A DNA stretch of 35,565 bases from an uncultured Holophagaceae bacterium. Lineage in GTDB: Bacteria; Acidobacteriota; Holophagae; Holophagales; Holophagaceae. Under the pieces are notes generated by a model that saw only the letters and a program-made list of their open reading frames with translations, did no database searches and was not told the origin of the DNA. The stretch covers positions 1 to 35,565 of the forward strand of contig CAIYNT010000205.1 of assembly GCA_903927605.1 (NCBI GenBank), given 5' to 3'. Below, piece after piece: positions 16,187 to 23,911 of this stretch. Position numbers and translations under genes: made by a program. Each line of letters begins with the position of its first letter. Position 1 is the first letter of the stretch.

Positions 16187-16366
16187 ATGCGGATCATCTA
16201 CCTTCTCTTGCTCAGCGCCGGCTTCAGCCTGCTGGTTGCCAACGGCTTCTTCGGCCGCGAGTTCTTCGGCCAGCACCGCCGCGCCGACCTGCCCCCCAGC
16301 GTCCGCCAGACCCCCGGCGCCTATCGCACCTTCCTGCACAACAACGGTTTCCACGGAGGCAAGTGA
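16187..16366 (+). CDS. 59-residue membrane miniprotein
   Basis: A short open frame starting 3 bp after the DUF4178 stop (TGA-ATC-ATG) with GGAGG-like sequence (GGCGGAGGTGAC) 8-16 bp before the ATG. The product has one N-terminal hydrophobic helix or signal anchor (residues 3-20, IIYLLLLSAGFSLLVANG), then a polar tail with FFGREFFGQHRR and LPPSVRQTPGAYRTFLHNNG. I know no family for it. The position, ribosome site, codon bias and protein-like composition support a real gene translationally linked with DUF4178. It is the last gene of the left half of the interrupted module. Confidence 0.75.
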   Translation: MRIIYLLLLSAGFSLLVANGFFGREFFGQHRRADLPPSVRQTPGAYRTFLHNNGFHGGK

Positions 16367-16368
16367 AG

Positions 16369-18078
16369 TCAGACGGATCTTGTAAGAAGTCCTGCATCTT
16401 CTTCAAGCATCCTGGCCGATCGGCTGGCCAGGGCAAAACGGAAGGCGATGAGCCTCATGTCTGGAGGCACTGGATTCATCCACGGCCGAACCGCGATCAC
16501 CCAGGCTGCGGGAACAATCCGTTTGAGCATTGCTCGGCCGGAACGAGATTCCATGAGGGATGAGGAACCCTTTTGAAGGGGGGCGAGCAGGCTTTCCCGT
16601 AACTTTGGTGGGACCATGCGATCTGCAAAATCGCTGCTGAGTTCCTCGATCATCCATTGCGAATAACTACTGCTGGTCATGAAGCCGTTGCTGCTATCGT
16701 CAGCGGCCATGGTTGCAAATGGGACTGAGGGACTGATCGATTCAGTCAGGCGTGCGTACAAGGCCCGCCGGGCCCGCAGACGATCCGGGACTTGGCGCAT
16801 GAACTCCAACACGGACCGCGAGAGCAATGGGTTGGCGATCTCCAGGAAGGGAGCCTTGACATCGTTCAGTGCGGCAGTATTGACGGGGAGGAAGAAGGAA
16901 TGGACCAGACGATCGCCGAAGGCTTGGACGGATTCACCGGGGCGACGCGTCAGTTCCTCTGGGAGGGATTGCCTGCCGTCAGAGATCATCTCAGCGGTTT
17001 CTTCATCCAGAATGTCCTTGAGGAGCCAGAGTCCTTGGGCGAACCGATGATGGGTTTCCGGACGAGGCCGTGTTCCGAATCCCTCATCCCCCCGGATGAT
17101 CCCATCGACACCATCCCTGGTGAACCCCGACCATAGCCGAAGACCATCAAGATAGGGAAACAGCGAGTCGATCGTCCCTCCGCTGGCCGCGAGGAAGGTG
17201 TCCACCACCTCCCTTGGCGGCGTTTCGGACAACTCAGTGACGAAATAATCGTTGGTAAGCCCATAGTGATCGGCCAACTGATGGGCAACGTAAGCATCAT
17301 TGCCTCGCTGGATGCGGGATGACGCCATGCCCCAGGTCACCGTCCGGGGCCTGAGGCCGTTTTCGTGCAACACGGTGAGCAGGAACCGGCTGTCATACCC
17401 ACCGGAAAGAGGCAGGATCCATTGCAGCGAACTGAAGTTGAAGCCATTGATGGCCTTCCGGAGAACGTCGTGAAGCCCATCCTTTGCTGAAGCCTCGCTC
17501 ATGCTCCTGGTCTCGAACACCACAGGGGACGTGTGAATCTCAATGGTCCAACGCGAGCGATCGAGGATGAGCCGCGCATCCGGCGGAATACGGCAAATTC
17601 GTCTGTCCCAGGAATCCGAAGGGCCGAGGGTCCCCGATGAGAGGAACCAGGCGAATGCCGACCGGTTCAACGACAGACTCTGGAGCAGGCAGACTAGGGC
17701 CCTCTGGCTAGTTGACGCAAAAAGGTGGCGCTCTGTGAATGCATACCAAATCGTCCGTGTACCCGCAAAATCGGAGCAGAGTTCCGTGATCGCACCGTTG
17801 CAGCGGATCATCGCGAAAGACCCATCTGGGATCGGTGACCCCGGTCTGTACCACTCCTTCCAGACTCCCGTAAACGCACCCAGGTAGGCCGAAATGCCCT
17901 CCAATCCAGTTGCACCGTTTGGCCCAGTGAGACAGAGGCATTCGCCAAGGTCCTCCGTAAACTTGTGCGAGTAACCCCGGATAAGGTCCGGGGTGATCCG
18001 ATCCGCCACACGTTTCAGGACCTCTCTGCCGAGAGCATCCTTCGGTTCACGCCAACATGCGTAGATCAGGGTGGACAT
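16369..18078 (-). CDS. Asparagine synthase-like protein lacking the Cys2 nucleophile
   Basis: A 569-residue relative of glutamine-hydrolysing asparagine synthases. The C-terminal synthetase domain has the PP-loop SGGYDS (225-230) and GIIRGDEGFGTRPR. The N-terminal amidotransferase-like domain starts MSTLIYAC, so the catalytic Cys at position 2 is missing; Gln hydrolysis is unlikely, and it may use ammonia or a different amine, as seen in asparagine-synthase-like enzymes of polysaccharide and natural-product clusters. It is an orphan here, on the strand opposite to the interrupted module, and its stop lies only 2 bp from the miniprotein stop. Reduced GC suggests acquisition. The reading frame is intact. 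Confidence 0.85.
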   Translation of the reverse strand: MSTLIYACWREPKDALGREVLKRVADRITPDLIRGYSHKFTEDLGECLCLTGPNGATGLEGISAYLGAFTGVWKEWYRPGSPIPDGSFAMIRCNGAITELCSDFAGTRTIWYAFTERHLFASTSQRALVCLLQSLSLNRSAFAWFLSSGTLGPSDSWDRRICRIPPDARLILDRSRWTIEIHTSPVVFETRSMSEASAKDGLHDVLRKAINGFNFSSLQWILPLSGGYDSRFLLTVLHENGLRPRTVTWGMASSRIQRGNDAYVAHQLADHYGLTNDYFVTELSETPPREVVDTFLAASGGTIDSLFPYLDGLRLWSGFTRDGVDGIIRGDEGFGTRPRPETHHRFAQGLWLLKDILDEETAEMISDGRQSLPEELTRRPGESVQAFGDRLVHSFFLPVNTAALNDVKAPFLEIANPLLSRSVLEFMRQVPDRLRARRALYARLTESISPSVPFATMAADDSSNGFMTSSSYSQWMIEELSSDFADRMVPPKLRESLLAPLQKGSSSLMESRSGRAMLKRIVPAAWVIAVRPWMNPVPPDMRLIAFRFALASRSARMLEEDAGLLTRSV

Positions 18079-18220
18079 AAAAGAGTTCCCGTAGGTTCAC
18101 TGGAGAATACCTGAACTGGGCGAACAGAATTCACACGATTCTTTCCCTACCGATTGGGAAATAAGACCCTTGCGCGACGAACATCTGTCCAGCCAAGGTT
18201 GACGCTCGGCTGGTGGCCGG

Positions 18221-18673
18221 TCATGGGTCCAGATCGCCGGAACGCGGCATACCTTCGAGGCGAACGCGGATGAGGCGGGTGAAGCACTCGGTTGTGTGCA
18301 GCCGACCTAGGAGCACACAACCAACCTTGACTAGACATTTTTGAGACGAAATATTTGATGGTTCGACCTCCATAACGACCCTTGAACCGACCGGCTGATG
18401 GGCCGCCATATACACGAGGAGTCGGCCGGCTATCCCCTGACCGCGCGCTTCTGGCTTCACAAATAACTTTCCGGGGTAGGCCACATCTGGTCCCAGCCAC
18501 TGGGCCAAAGTATTTTGTGGAAAGTACCACGTACGAGCCCCCACCTCGTCTCCGATCACAACACGTAGGCCACAGCTTTGCGGCTGAAATAGGGCAATTC
18601 CGACTCGCCACCTACCTTTAGCAATAAACCTACCGCCGCATCTGCCTGGGAAGCCACGACCTTGTAGCACCAC
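18221..18673 (-). CDS. GNAT-family N-acetyltransferase
   Basis: A 150-residue acetyl-CoA-dependent acyltransferase by motif. Motif A is LFVKPEARGQGIAGRLL (70-86, acetyl-CoA pyrophosphate loop RGQGIAG), and motif B is EVEPSNISSQKCLVKVGC (102-119), where Asn and the Lys-Val-Gly-Cys end replace the usual N-x-x-S-x-x-x-Y-x-x-x-G-F. The start (GTG at 18673) is uncertain: the frame is open for only seven further codons upstream before a stop, and the N-terminal 25 residues look atypical, so the gene may be 5'-truncated. Substrate unknown; pairing with an asparagine-synthase-like gene hints at surface-glycan or amide-product modification. Confidence 0.72.
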   Translation of the reverse strand: MVLQGRGFPGRCGGRFIAKGRWRVGIALFQPQSCGLRVVIGDEVGARTWYFPQNTLAQWLGPDVAYPGKLFVKPEARGQGIAGRLLVYMAAHQPVGSRVVMEVEPSNISSQKCLVKVGCVLLGRLHTTECFTRLIRVRLEGMPRSGDLDP

Positions 18674-18873
18674 CCAGGAGACAGGTCCGATTCAACACCT
18701 GTTGTCCGCGGTTCATAGAACAAGTTTACATTCCGTCCGAAGTCGTCGGCCTTGAATAACTATCAACCTCAAGCATGGTAACAGTTTGATGGAACAAAGG
18801 GCCAATTTGAAACACCAGATTGATGGGGAAGCCCCTCGATTTCCGGTGTACAGATGCGACCAAAAGAGAAGGT

Positions 18874-20220
18874 GAAGACCCATGCGTAGGGCCTGCTAGA
18901 GGACCGGCCACTGGACTTGATGTTGAAGATGGATCATGAGTTGGTGAGGTTAGCGGATGCCATCGACTGGGCTTCGCTGGCAGAGTCATTCGGGCCGTTG
19001 TATTCGGAGAAGACAGGTCGGCCTGGGATTCCGATCCGAACGATGGCGGGGCTGGTGATGTTGCAGCACACGTTCGGGCTGTCCGACGAGCAGGTGGTAG
19101 CGGAATGGCCGGAGCGGCCCTATTGGCAGTTCTTCTGCGGGGAGGAGTTCTTTCAGCACGAGTTGCCGGTGGACTTCTCGCAGATTTCGCGATGGCGGAA
19201 GCGGATGGGGAAGAAGGCGTAGAGCGAATCCTGAAGCTCACGATCGAGGCGGGTCTGAGGACGCGAACCATCACGCCCAAGCAGATGCAGGTGGTCGTGG
19301 TGGACACGACTGTGCAGGCGAAAGCGGTGGAGCATCCGACCGACGCAAGATTGTTCCGGAAAGTGCTTCATCATCTGCTGCGCGTGGCGGACGAGACGGG
19401 GACAAAGCTGCGTCAGAGCCATCGTGATTTGGCGAGGTCGGCGTTCCTGATGCACGGGCGCTACATGAAGGCGAAGCAGTTCAAGCGTGCGGCGGGCGAA
19501 CGCCGGAAGCTGAAAACCTTCGCGGGTCGCGTACAGCGGGATCTGGAACGGATGATGAATGATGAAGCCTGGGAGCAGCACAAGGGCACCATGATCCTCG
19601 CTGACCTGGTGCTGACCCAGGAGAGACATACCAAGGGCAAGGTTTACTCGATGCATGCGCCTGAAGTGGAATGTATCGCCAAGGGGAAGGTGCACAGGCC
19701 CTACGAATTCGGTGTAAAGACCAGTTTGGCGACGACGGCGTGGGGGAGATTTGCGTTGGGTGCGATGTCCCTGCCAGGCAACCCATTTGATGGCCACACC
19801 CTGGAGGAATAACTGGAGCAGGTCGAGCGACTCACCGGCTTGATGCCCAAGCGGTGTCACGTGGATCGCGGGTACAAAGGCCATGGCGTGGACCCAGAAA
19901 GCTGCCGCGTGATCATCGCTGGGAGCCGAAAGGGCATCAGCAAAGCGATCAAGGCGGAGATGAAGCGCAGATCTGGAATCGAGCCGGAGATTGACCATCA
20001 GAAGTCCGACGGCAAGCTGGGTCGGAATTGGCTGAAGGGCATGCTTGGAGATGCCCAGAACGCTATCCTCTGCGCCGCCGGGCACAACATGAGAAAGATC
20101 CTCGCCCGCCTCAGGCGACTTTTTGTCCTCATCTGGGCATGGCTGCTGGTCGCGTTCAGGCCGCTACCGCGAACCTATGCGTCGGAGGATGGCGCCGCCT
20201 GATCCGCAATGGGCCTTTTC
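18874..20220 (+). mobile_element. IS5-family insertion sequence, decayed (ends tentative)
   Basis: The transposase remnant at 18917-20202 defines the element. Possible ends are GAAGACCCATGCG at 18874-18886 and, on the other strand, GAAAAGGCCCATTGCG from 20220 inward to 20205; these align only with gaps, so the termini are tentative. A length of about 1.35 kb is normal for the family. No target duplication could be recognised. Confidence 0.55.
18917..20202 (+). pseudogene. IS5-family transposase, frameshifted and interrupted
   Basis: Read across frames, this gives a full-length IS5-type DDE transposase. The N-terminal segment (18917-19222) contains GIPIRTMAGLVMLQHTFGLS and PYWQFFCGEEFFQHELP. 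The frame then shifts by -1 at about 19205-19215 (GGGGAAGAAGG), continuing as GEEGVERILKL, then VVVVDTTVQAKAVEHPTDA (first catalytic Asp) and VHRPYEFGVKTSL. An in-frame TAA at 19810-19812 interrupts it before VDRGYKGHG (second Asp region) and the C-terminal SRKGISKAIKAEMKRRSGIEPEIDHQKSDGKL segment with the last acidic residue. With a frameshift and a nonsense codon the gene is almost certainly dead. Start may be TTG 18917 or ATG 18920. Confidence 0.85.
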
Positions 20221-20411
20221 CAAGACCGACCACGAAGACTCTCCTGCGCATAAGTCTGAATGCGGCGAAAACCCCTTCCTCGCGCCACAACCGCGCCAAA
20301 TCATCCAGGAAAGGTACAATCCGACTCAAAGCTTCTGCCCTAGATCTCTTATGTGATTTGATTGATACATCCGACGATTCCTTCTCACGATTCGTCTTAC
20401 TTTAGTCCTCA

Positions 20412-21565
20412 CCTGATTAGCGGCTTCGCTCCGCCAAAACCAGAAGGTTGTGGGGGAGGGGTGGTGTGAGAACGACGGCATGGAGCAGACGTTGAAGGAT
20501 GCTTGAAAGGTCGAAGCGGCGGTTGGAGCGCCACTGGAACTCCGCCAGGTAGGGGGGAGGTGCTTCACGCTCACCCAACGGCAGACACCGAGCAGGCTGC
20601 CCTTCAAGTTGCCCAGGATGGTGTTCACCCAGGTGAAGGCTGGGTGCTTCGTGGAGCGCCAACCTCCGGGCATGGCCTTCATGTCGTGGTGCTACACGAC
20701 CGTCCGAAGACGCCGGAACCCGGCCATGCCGTCCGTCAGGACGTGGGAGGCTGTGGCGAGACTGCGCTTCGCCCAGGTCCTCACGGTCCTGCCCTTGAAG
20801 TTCCGGACCCTGGTCAGCTTGACGTAGAGCACCTTGCTTCCATCGGGGCCCCCGTCCGGGGCGGTCTGAACGGCCGCGAGGAATGGCGTCTTTCCGGTGG
20901 TTCCCCGGCCTGTGGTCCCGTCGTGACGCTCCCCGCCCATGTACGCGTCGACCACCTCCACCCGACCCGAGAGGACGCGACCGTTCTCCCGTTCCAGCAT
21001 CACCTGCATGAGCTTCTGCTTCACCTTCCAGGCGGTCTCGTAGCTGACCCCAAGCTGGCGCTTCAGTTCCATGGCTGAAACGGAGTGTTTGCCTTGGGTG
21101 AGCAGGTGCATGGCCAGGAACCATGCGGTCAGCGGCAGGTGGGCCCCATGGAAGATGGTTCCGGCTGTGACGCTGGTCTGCGTGTGGCAGGCATTGCACT
21201 GGAAAAGTCTCTTCGTCTCGCGTATTCCCGAAGGGGATACCGAGAGGAGGACCCGCTTGCCCAGGAGGCAGCAGTCCCGGCCTCCGCACTCGGGGCAGAC
21301 GAAGCCACTGGGCCAACGGGAGGAGAACAACGCCTGGGCGCACCGCTCCTCGGTGCCATACCTGCGCTGGAACTCTGGGAAGGAAGGTCCTCGTTGGAAC
21401 TGGCTAGGACTGTAGGTCATCGAAAGGCTCCTTGGCCGCGAAAGCAGCCCCGAGTATTCCTCCGGGGAGTGGACAAATCCCGTCCACTCCCTCAGATGCC
21501 CATGTCCCAACGGCCTTCATCCCGCCTTCCCATTCAATTTGAGCGGACCCAAGCCGCTAATCAGG
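20412..21565 (-). mobile_element. IS1595-family insertion sequence with TIRs and target duplication
   Basis: The 23-bp terminal inverted repeats at 20412-20434 and 21543-21565 match at 21 of 23 positions, beginning CCTGATTAGCGGCTT. They are bounded by 8-bp direct repeats AGTCCTCA (20404-20411) and AATCCTCA (21566-21573), identical at 7 of 8, matching the 8-bp duplication typical of IS1595 elements. The element is 1154 bp and encodes one transposase on the minus strand, now broken. The near-intact duplication shows it arrived by a simple transposition into existing DNA, not by recombination between copies. Confidence 0.88.
20417..21510 (-). pseudogene. IS1595-family (ISXO2-like) transposase, broken
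   Basis: The N-terminal part (to about 20692) carries the family's zinc ribbon (CPEC and CNAC with TSVTAGTIFHG) and the start of the DDE domain (EVVDAYMGGER, KVLYVKLTRVRNFKGRTV, LTDGMAGFR). An in-frame TAG at 20692-20694 interrupts it. Reading on, HHDMKAMPGGWRSTKHPAFTWVNTILGNLKGSLLG (20691 down to about 20590) is the expected family continuation, and a second lesion at a run of six G (20553-20558) shifts the frame into the C-terminal YLAEFQWRSNRRFDL segment. Both lesions are after the zinc ribbon. The first ATG near 21420 (MTYSPSQFQRG) is the likelier original start. Confidence 0.85.
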
Positions 21566-21739
21566 AATCCTCATATTGCCGATAGAGGGTGCGCTTAAAT
21601 CAACCAACAAGATGGCCAGGCCAGCCTAGTAAGCTGGTCTACAATGAAGCACAAATTTAGTCATAACCCGATGGCACTTCACTCGATTTATTGAGATCAA
21701 AGATTTTTACCCTGCCACATCTTCATCCCTTGGAGGCAA

Positions 21740-21961
21740 ATGATGGACGTCTCGCACCTGCTGAACCAACTCCTCATCGCCGCCGTCTTCTGCACCCTGG
21801 GCCTCGCTATCCTCGGTGTGGTCTGGCTGATCCTCATGAAGGTGCTGCCCTTCTCCCTTCGCAAGGAGTTCGAGGACGACCAGAACACCGCCCTGGGCAT
21901 CGTCCTGGGCTGCCTCATCCTGGGCATCAGCATCATCATCGCCGCCTCGATACACGGATGA
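21740..21961 (+). CDS. DUF350 family membrane protein, half-size
   Basis: A 73-residue (or 72 from the second ATG) membrane protein with two predicted helices, about 7-33 (LNQLLIAAVFCTLGLAILGV region) and 50-70 (ALGIVLGCLILGISIIIAASI). The inter-helix motif KEFEDDQNTALGIVLG matches the hallmark of DUF350, whose members usually have about 130 residues with this unit twice; a single unit suggests it works as an oligomer. GGAGG at 21731-21735 precedes the start. DUF350 proteins (for example E. coli YjfL) are found next to polyamine-related genes, and here the aminopropyltransferase follows 264 bp downstream. Confidence 0.85.
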   Translation: MMDVSHLLNQLLIAAVFCTLGLAILGVVWLILMKVLPFSLRKEFEDDQNTALGIVLGCLILGISIIIAASIHG

Positions 21962-21966
21962 TGGAA

Positions 21967-22216
21967 AAGCAAAAAGACCTACCAAGAAGGCATGGAGACC
22001 ACGAAGAAAGACAAAGAACCAACAACTGCCAATACGCCAGTTTCAATTTGTTCCGTGCATTGGCCCCACCGATCCCGGATAAGAGCGCCAAGAAAAGAAA
22101 TCTGAGATGACCTCATGCCCGATTGTCATGTCGCCTTGGTGTCTTGGTGGTGAGTTTTTCACTTCTGCACTTCTTCGTGGTCTTCCTGTCTTCGTGGTGA
22201 ATCTTTTCTTCTTTGA
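21967..22216. repeat. CACGAAG-type imperfect palindrome
   Basis: The 263-bp gap between DUF350 and the aminopropyltransferase is bounded by two inverted arms. The left arm (21967-22020) contains ACCAAGAAGG, ACCACGAAGAAAGACAAAGAACC. The right arm (22134-22216) is the complement: TTCGTGGTCTTCCTGTCTTCGTGGTGAATC and CTTGGTGTCTTGGTGGTG. The middle (22021-22130) shows no gene. Such word families recur elsewhere in this window (upstream of guaA), so this is a dispersed intergenic element able to form a long imperfect hairpin in RNA or DNA. Confidence 0.65.
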
Positions 22217-22224
22217 TCCACAAT

Positions 22225-23757
22225 ATGTCTGAACCCCAGGAACTGGCTCAGCCGACGCTGAAGGCGCCGCTGCTGTTCATCAGTGTGCTGCTCATCGCCA
22301 GCTGCGGGCTGATCTACGAGTTGGTGGCGGGGACGTTGTCGAGCTACCTGCTAGGCGATTCGGTCACGCAGTTCTCCACAGTGATCGGGGTGTACCTGAG
22401 CGCCATGGGCCTGGGCTCCTGGCTGTCGAAGTTCCTGCACCGCGGACTCGCTCGACGTTTCGTGGACCTGGAGCTGGCGGTTGCCCTGGTGGGTGGCTTC
22501 TCGGCGCCCATTCTGTTCCAGGCATTCGCCCACACCCACGCCTTCCGGGTGGTGCTCTACGGCGAGGTTCTGGCGGTGGGCACGCTGGTGGGGTTGGAGA
22601 TCCCCATCCTCATGCGTATCCTCAAGGACCAGGTGCGCTTCAAGGATCTGGTGGCGGGCGTGCTCACCCTCGACTATATTGGCGCCCTCTTTGCATCGCT
22701 GCTCTTCCCGCTGCTGCTCATGCCCAAGCTGGGCCTGGTGCGCACCAGCCTGCTCTTCGGCCTGTTGAACGCCGCCGTGGGCCTCTGGTCCACCAACCTC
22801 CTAGTCTCCCAGCTGGGGCCCACGCGGCTGCTCCGCCTGCGCTGCCTGGCGGTGATGGCGATCCTGGCGGTAGGCCTGGCCTTTGCGGGGAAGTTCACCC
22901 TGGCGGTGGAGGAAGAGATCTTCGCCGATGACATCGTCTACGCCAAGGACAGCGCCTATCAGCGCATCGTGCTGACGCGGGGCCGGGGCAGCTTCCAGCT
23001 CTTCCTGAACGGCAACCTGCAGTTCTCCAGCGCTGACGAGTACCGCTACCACGAGGCCCTGGTGCACCCGGCCTTCGGCCTGCGGCCCGACGCCCGGCGC
23101 GTGCTCATCTGCGGCGGCGGCGATGGCCTCGCTGTGCGCGAGGTACTGAAGCATCCCTCCGTGCAGGAGGTGGTGCTGGTGGATCTCGATCCGGCCATGA
23201 CCGACATGGCCCGCTACCAGCCCATGGTGCGCCTGCTCAACGGCGCTGCCTTGGACGATCCACGGGTGAAGGTGATCAACGCGGATGCCATGGTGTGGCT
23301 CCAGGAGACCTCCGGGGCACTCTTCGATCTGGCCTTCGTGGACTTCCCGGATCCCAACACCTATGCCCTGGGGAAGCTCTACACCTCGCGGTTCTACCGC
23401 CTGCTCCAGCGCCACCTCACGGACGAGGCCATGATCACCGTGCAGAGCACCTCGCCGCTCATGGCCCGGGAATCCTTCTGGTGCATTGCCGCCACCATGG
23501 AGGCCGCGGGCCTGAAGGTGCGGCCCTACCACCTGGCCGTGCCCTCCTTCGGCGTGTGGGGCTTCGCCCTGGCCGCGAAGCGCGATTTCGAAGTGCCAAC
23601 CCATGTCCTGCCGGGCCTGCGCCACCTCTCGGACGAAGCCACCGCCGCCATGTTCGCCTTCCCCAAGGACATGGATCGCGTGCCCGTACAGGTGAACCGC
23701 CTGGACAACCAGGTGCTCGTCCATCTCTACGCCCGGGAGTGGCGGCGGTGGTCGTGA
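22225..23757 (+). CDS. Membrane-anchored spermidine synthase-like aminopropyltransferase
   Basis: A 510-residue fusion of about seven transmembrane helices (residues about 15-230) with a C-terminal spermidine synthase domain (about 240-505). Spermidine synthases move an aminopropyl group from decarboxylated S-adenosylmethionine to putrescine. The catalytic domain keeps SADEYRYHEALVHPAF, the nucleotide loop RVLICGGGDGLAVREVLKH, VVLVDLDPAM and LAFVDFPDPNTYALGKLYTSRFY, where VDFPDP replaces the VDSTDP of the soluble enzymes. The true amine acceptor is therefore unproven. ATG at 22225 (MSEPQELAQ) is chosen over a TTG four codons earlier; no strong Shine-Dalgarno is visible. It is followed by a flavin amine oxidase-like gene and flanked by palindromic repeats. 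No speD is in this window. Confidence 0.9.
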   Translation: MSEPQELAQPTLKAPLLFISVLLIASCGLIYELVAGTLSSYLLGDSVTQFSTVIGVYLSAMGLGSWLSKFLHRGLARRFVDLELAVALVGGFSAPILFQAFAHTHAFRVVLYGEVLAVGTLVGLEIPILMRILKDQVRFKDLVAGVLTLDYIGALFASLLFPLLLMPKLGLVRTSLLFGLLNAAVGLWSTNLLVSQLGPTRLLRLRCLAVMAILAVGLAFAGKFTLAVEEEIFADDIVYAKDSAYQRIVLTRGRGSFQLFLNGNLQFSSADEYRYHEALVHPAFGLRPDARRVLICGGGDGLAVREVLKHPSVQEVVLVDLDPAMTDMARYQPMVRLLNGAALDDPRVKVINADAMVWLQETSGALFDLAFVDFPDPNTYALGKLYTSRFYRLLQRHLTDEAMITVQSTSPLMARESFWCIAATMEAAGLKVRPYHLAVPSFGVWGFALAAKRDFEVPTHVLPGLRHLSDEATAAMFAFPKDMDRVPVQVNRLDNQVLVHLYAREWRRWS

Positions 23758-23902
23758 CGAGCAACCGCAAAAGAGCGCAAAAAGGCTCGAAAGAAAAGCC
23801 TGTCCGAACCGAACCAACCGGAATCAAAACACGCGTGTTCCTTTCGCGCGCCCGAAGGGCGTTTCGCGATTTTCGCGGTTTCATTTCCTTGGTTTCGTCC
23901 TG
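23757..23902. repeat. GCGAAA-type imperfect palindrome
   Basis: The gap between the aminopropyltransferase and flavoprotein genes again holds inverted arms: GACGAGCAACCGCAAAAGAGCGCAAAAAGGC (23757-23787), and on the other strand from 23900 inward GGACGAAACCAAGGAAATGAAACCGCGAAAATCGCGAAACGCCC. A local hairpin GCGCGCCCGAAGGGCG adds to the right arm. No gene is visible. The class is similar to, but distinct from, the CACGAAG elements. Confidence 0.6.
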
Positions 23903-23911
23903 GGGACCACC

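Larger units (their letters stand above)
16367..21600. other. Inserted accessory island splitting the DUF4178/DUF350 module
   Basis: Between the miniprotein stop (16366) and the DUF350 ribosome site (about 21730) lie two minus-strand cargo genes and two dead insertion sequences. By eye this stretch is less GC-rich than its flanks, with more AT-rich gaps. Gaps without genes: 18079-18220 (one 6-bp inverted repeat CCAGCC/GGCTGG near 18192-18216, nothing else), 18674-18916 (nothing recognised beyond a possible IS end), 20221-20411 (nothing recognised) and 21574-21729 (AT-rich, presumably promoter for DUF350). The exact outer edges of the island are not visible; the right edge given is approximate. 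Confidence 0.6.

Noticed and set aside
18192..18216. CCAGCC/GGCTGG inverted repeat downstream of the GNAT gene as a terminator.
   Set aside because: Only 6 bp, a 13-nt loop and no T-tract; too weak to annotate as a feature.
16369..21565. The island as a phage-defence or integrative element.
   Set aside because: No integrase, attachment sites, nuclease, helicase or toxin-antitoxin genes are present; cargo is one synthetase-like and one acetyltransferase gene plus dead insertion sequences.
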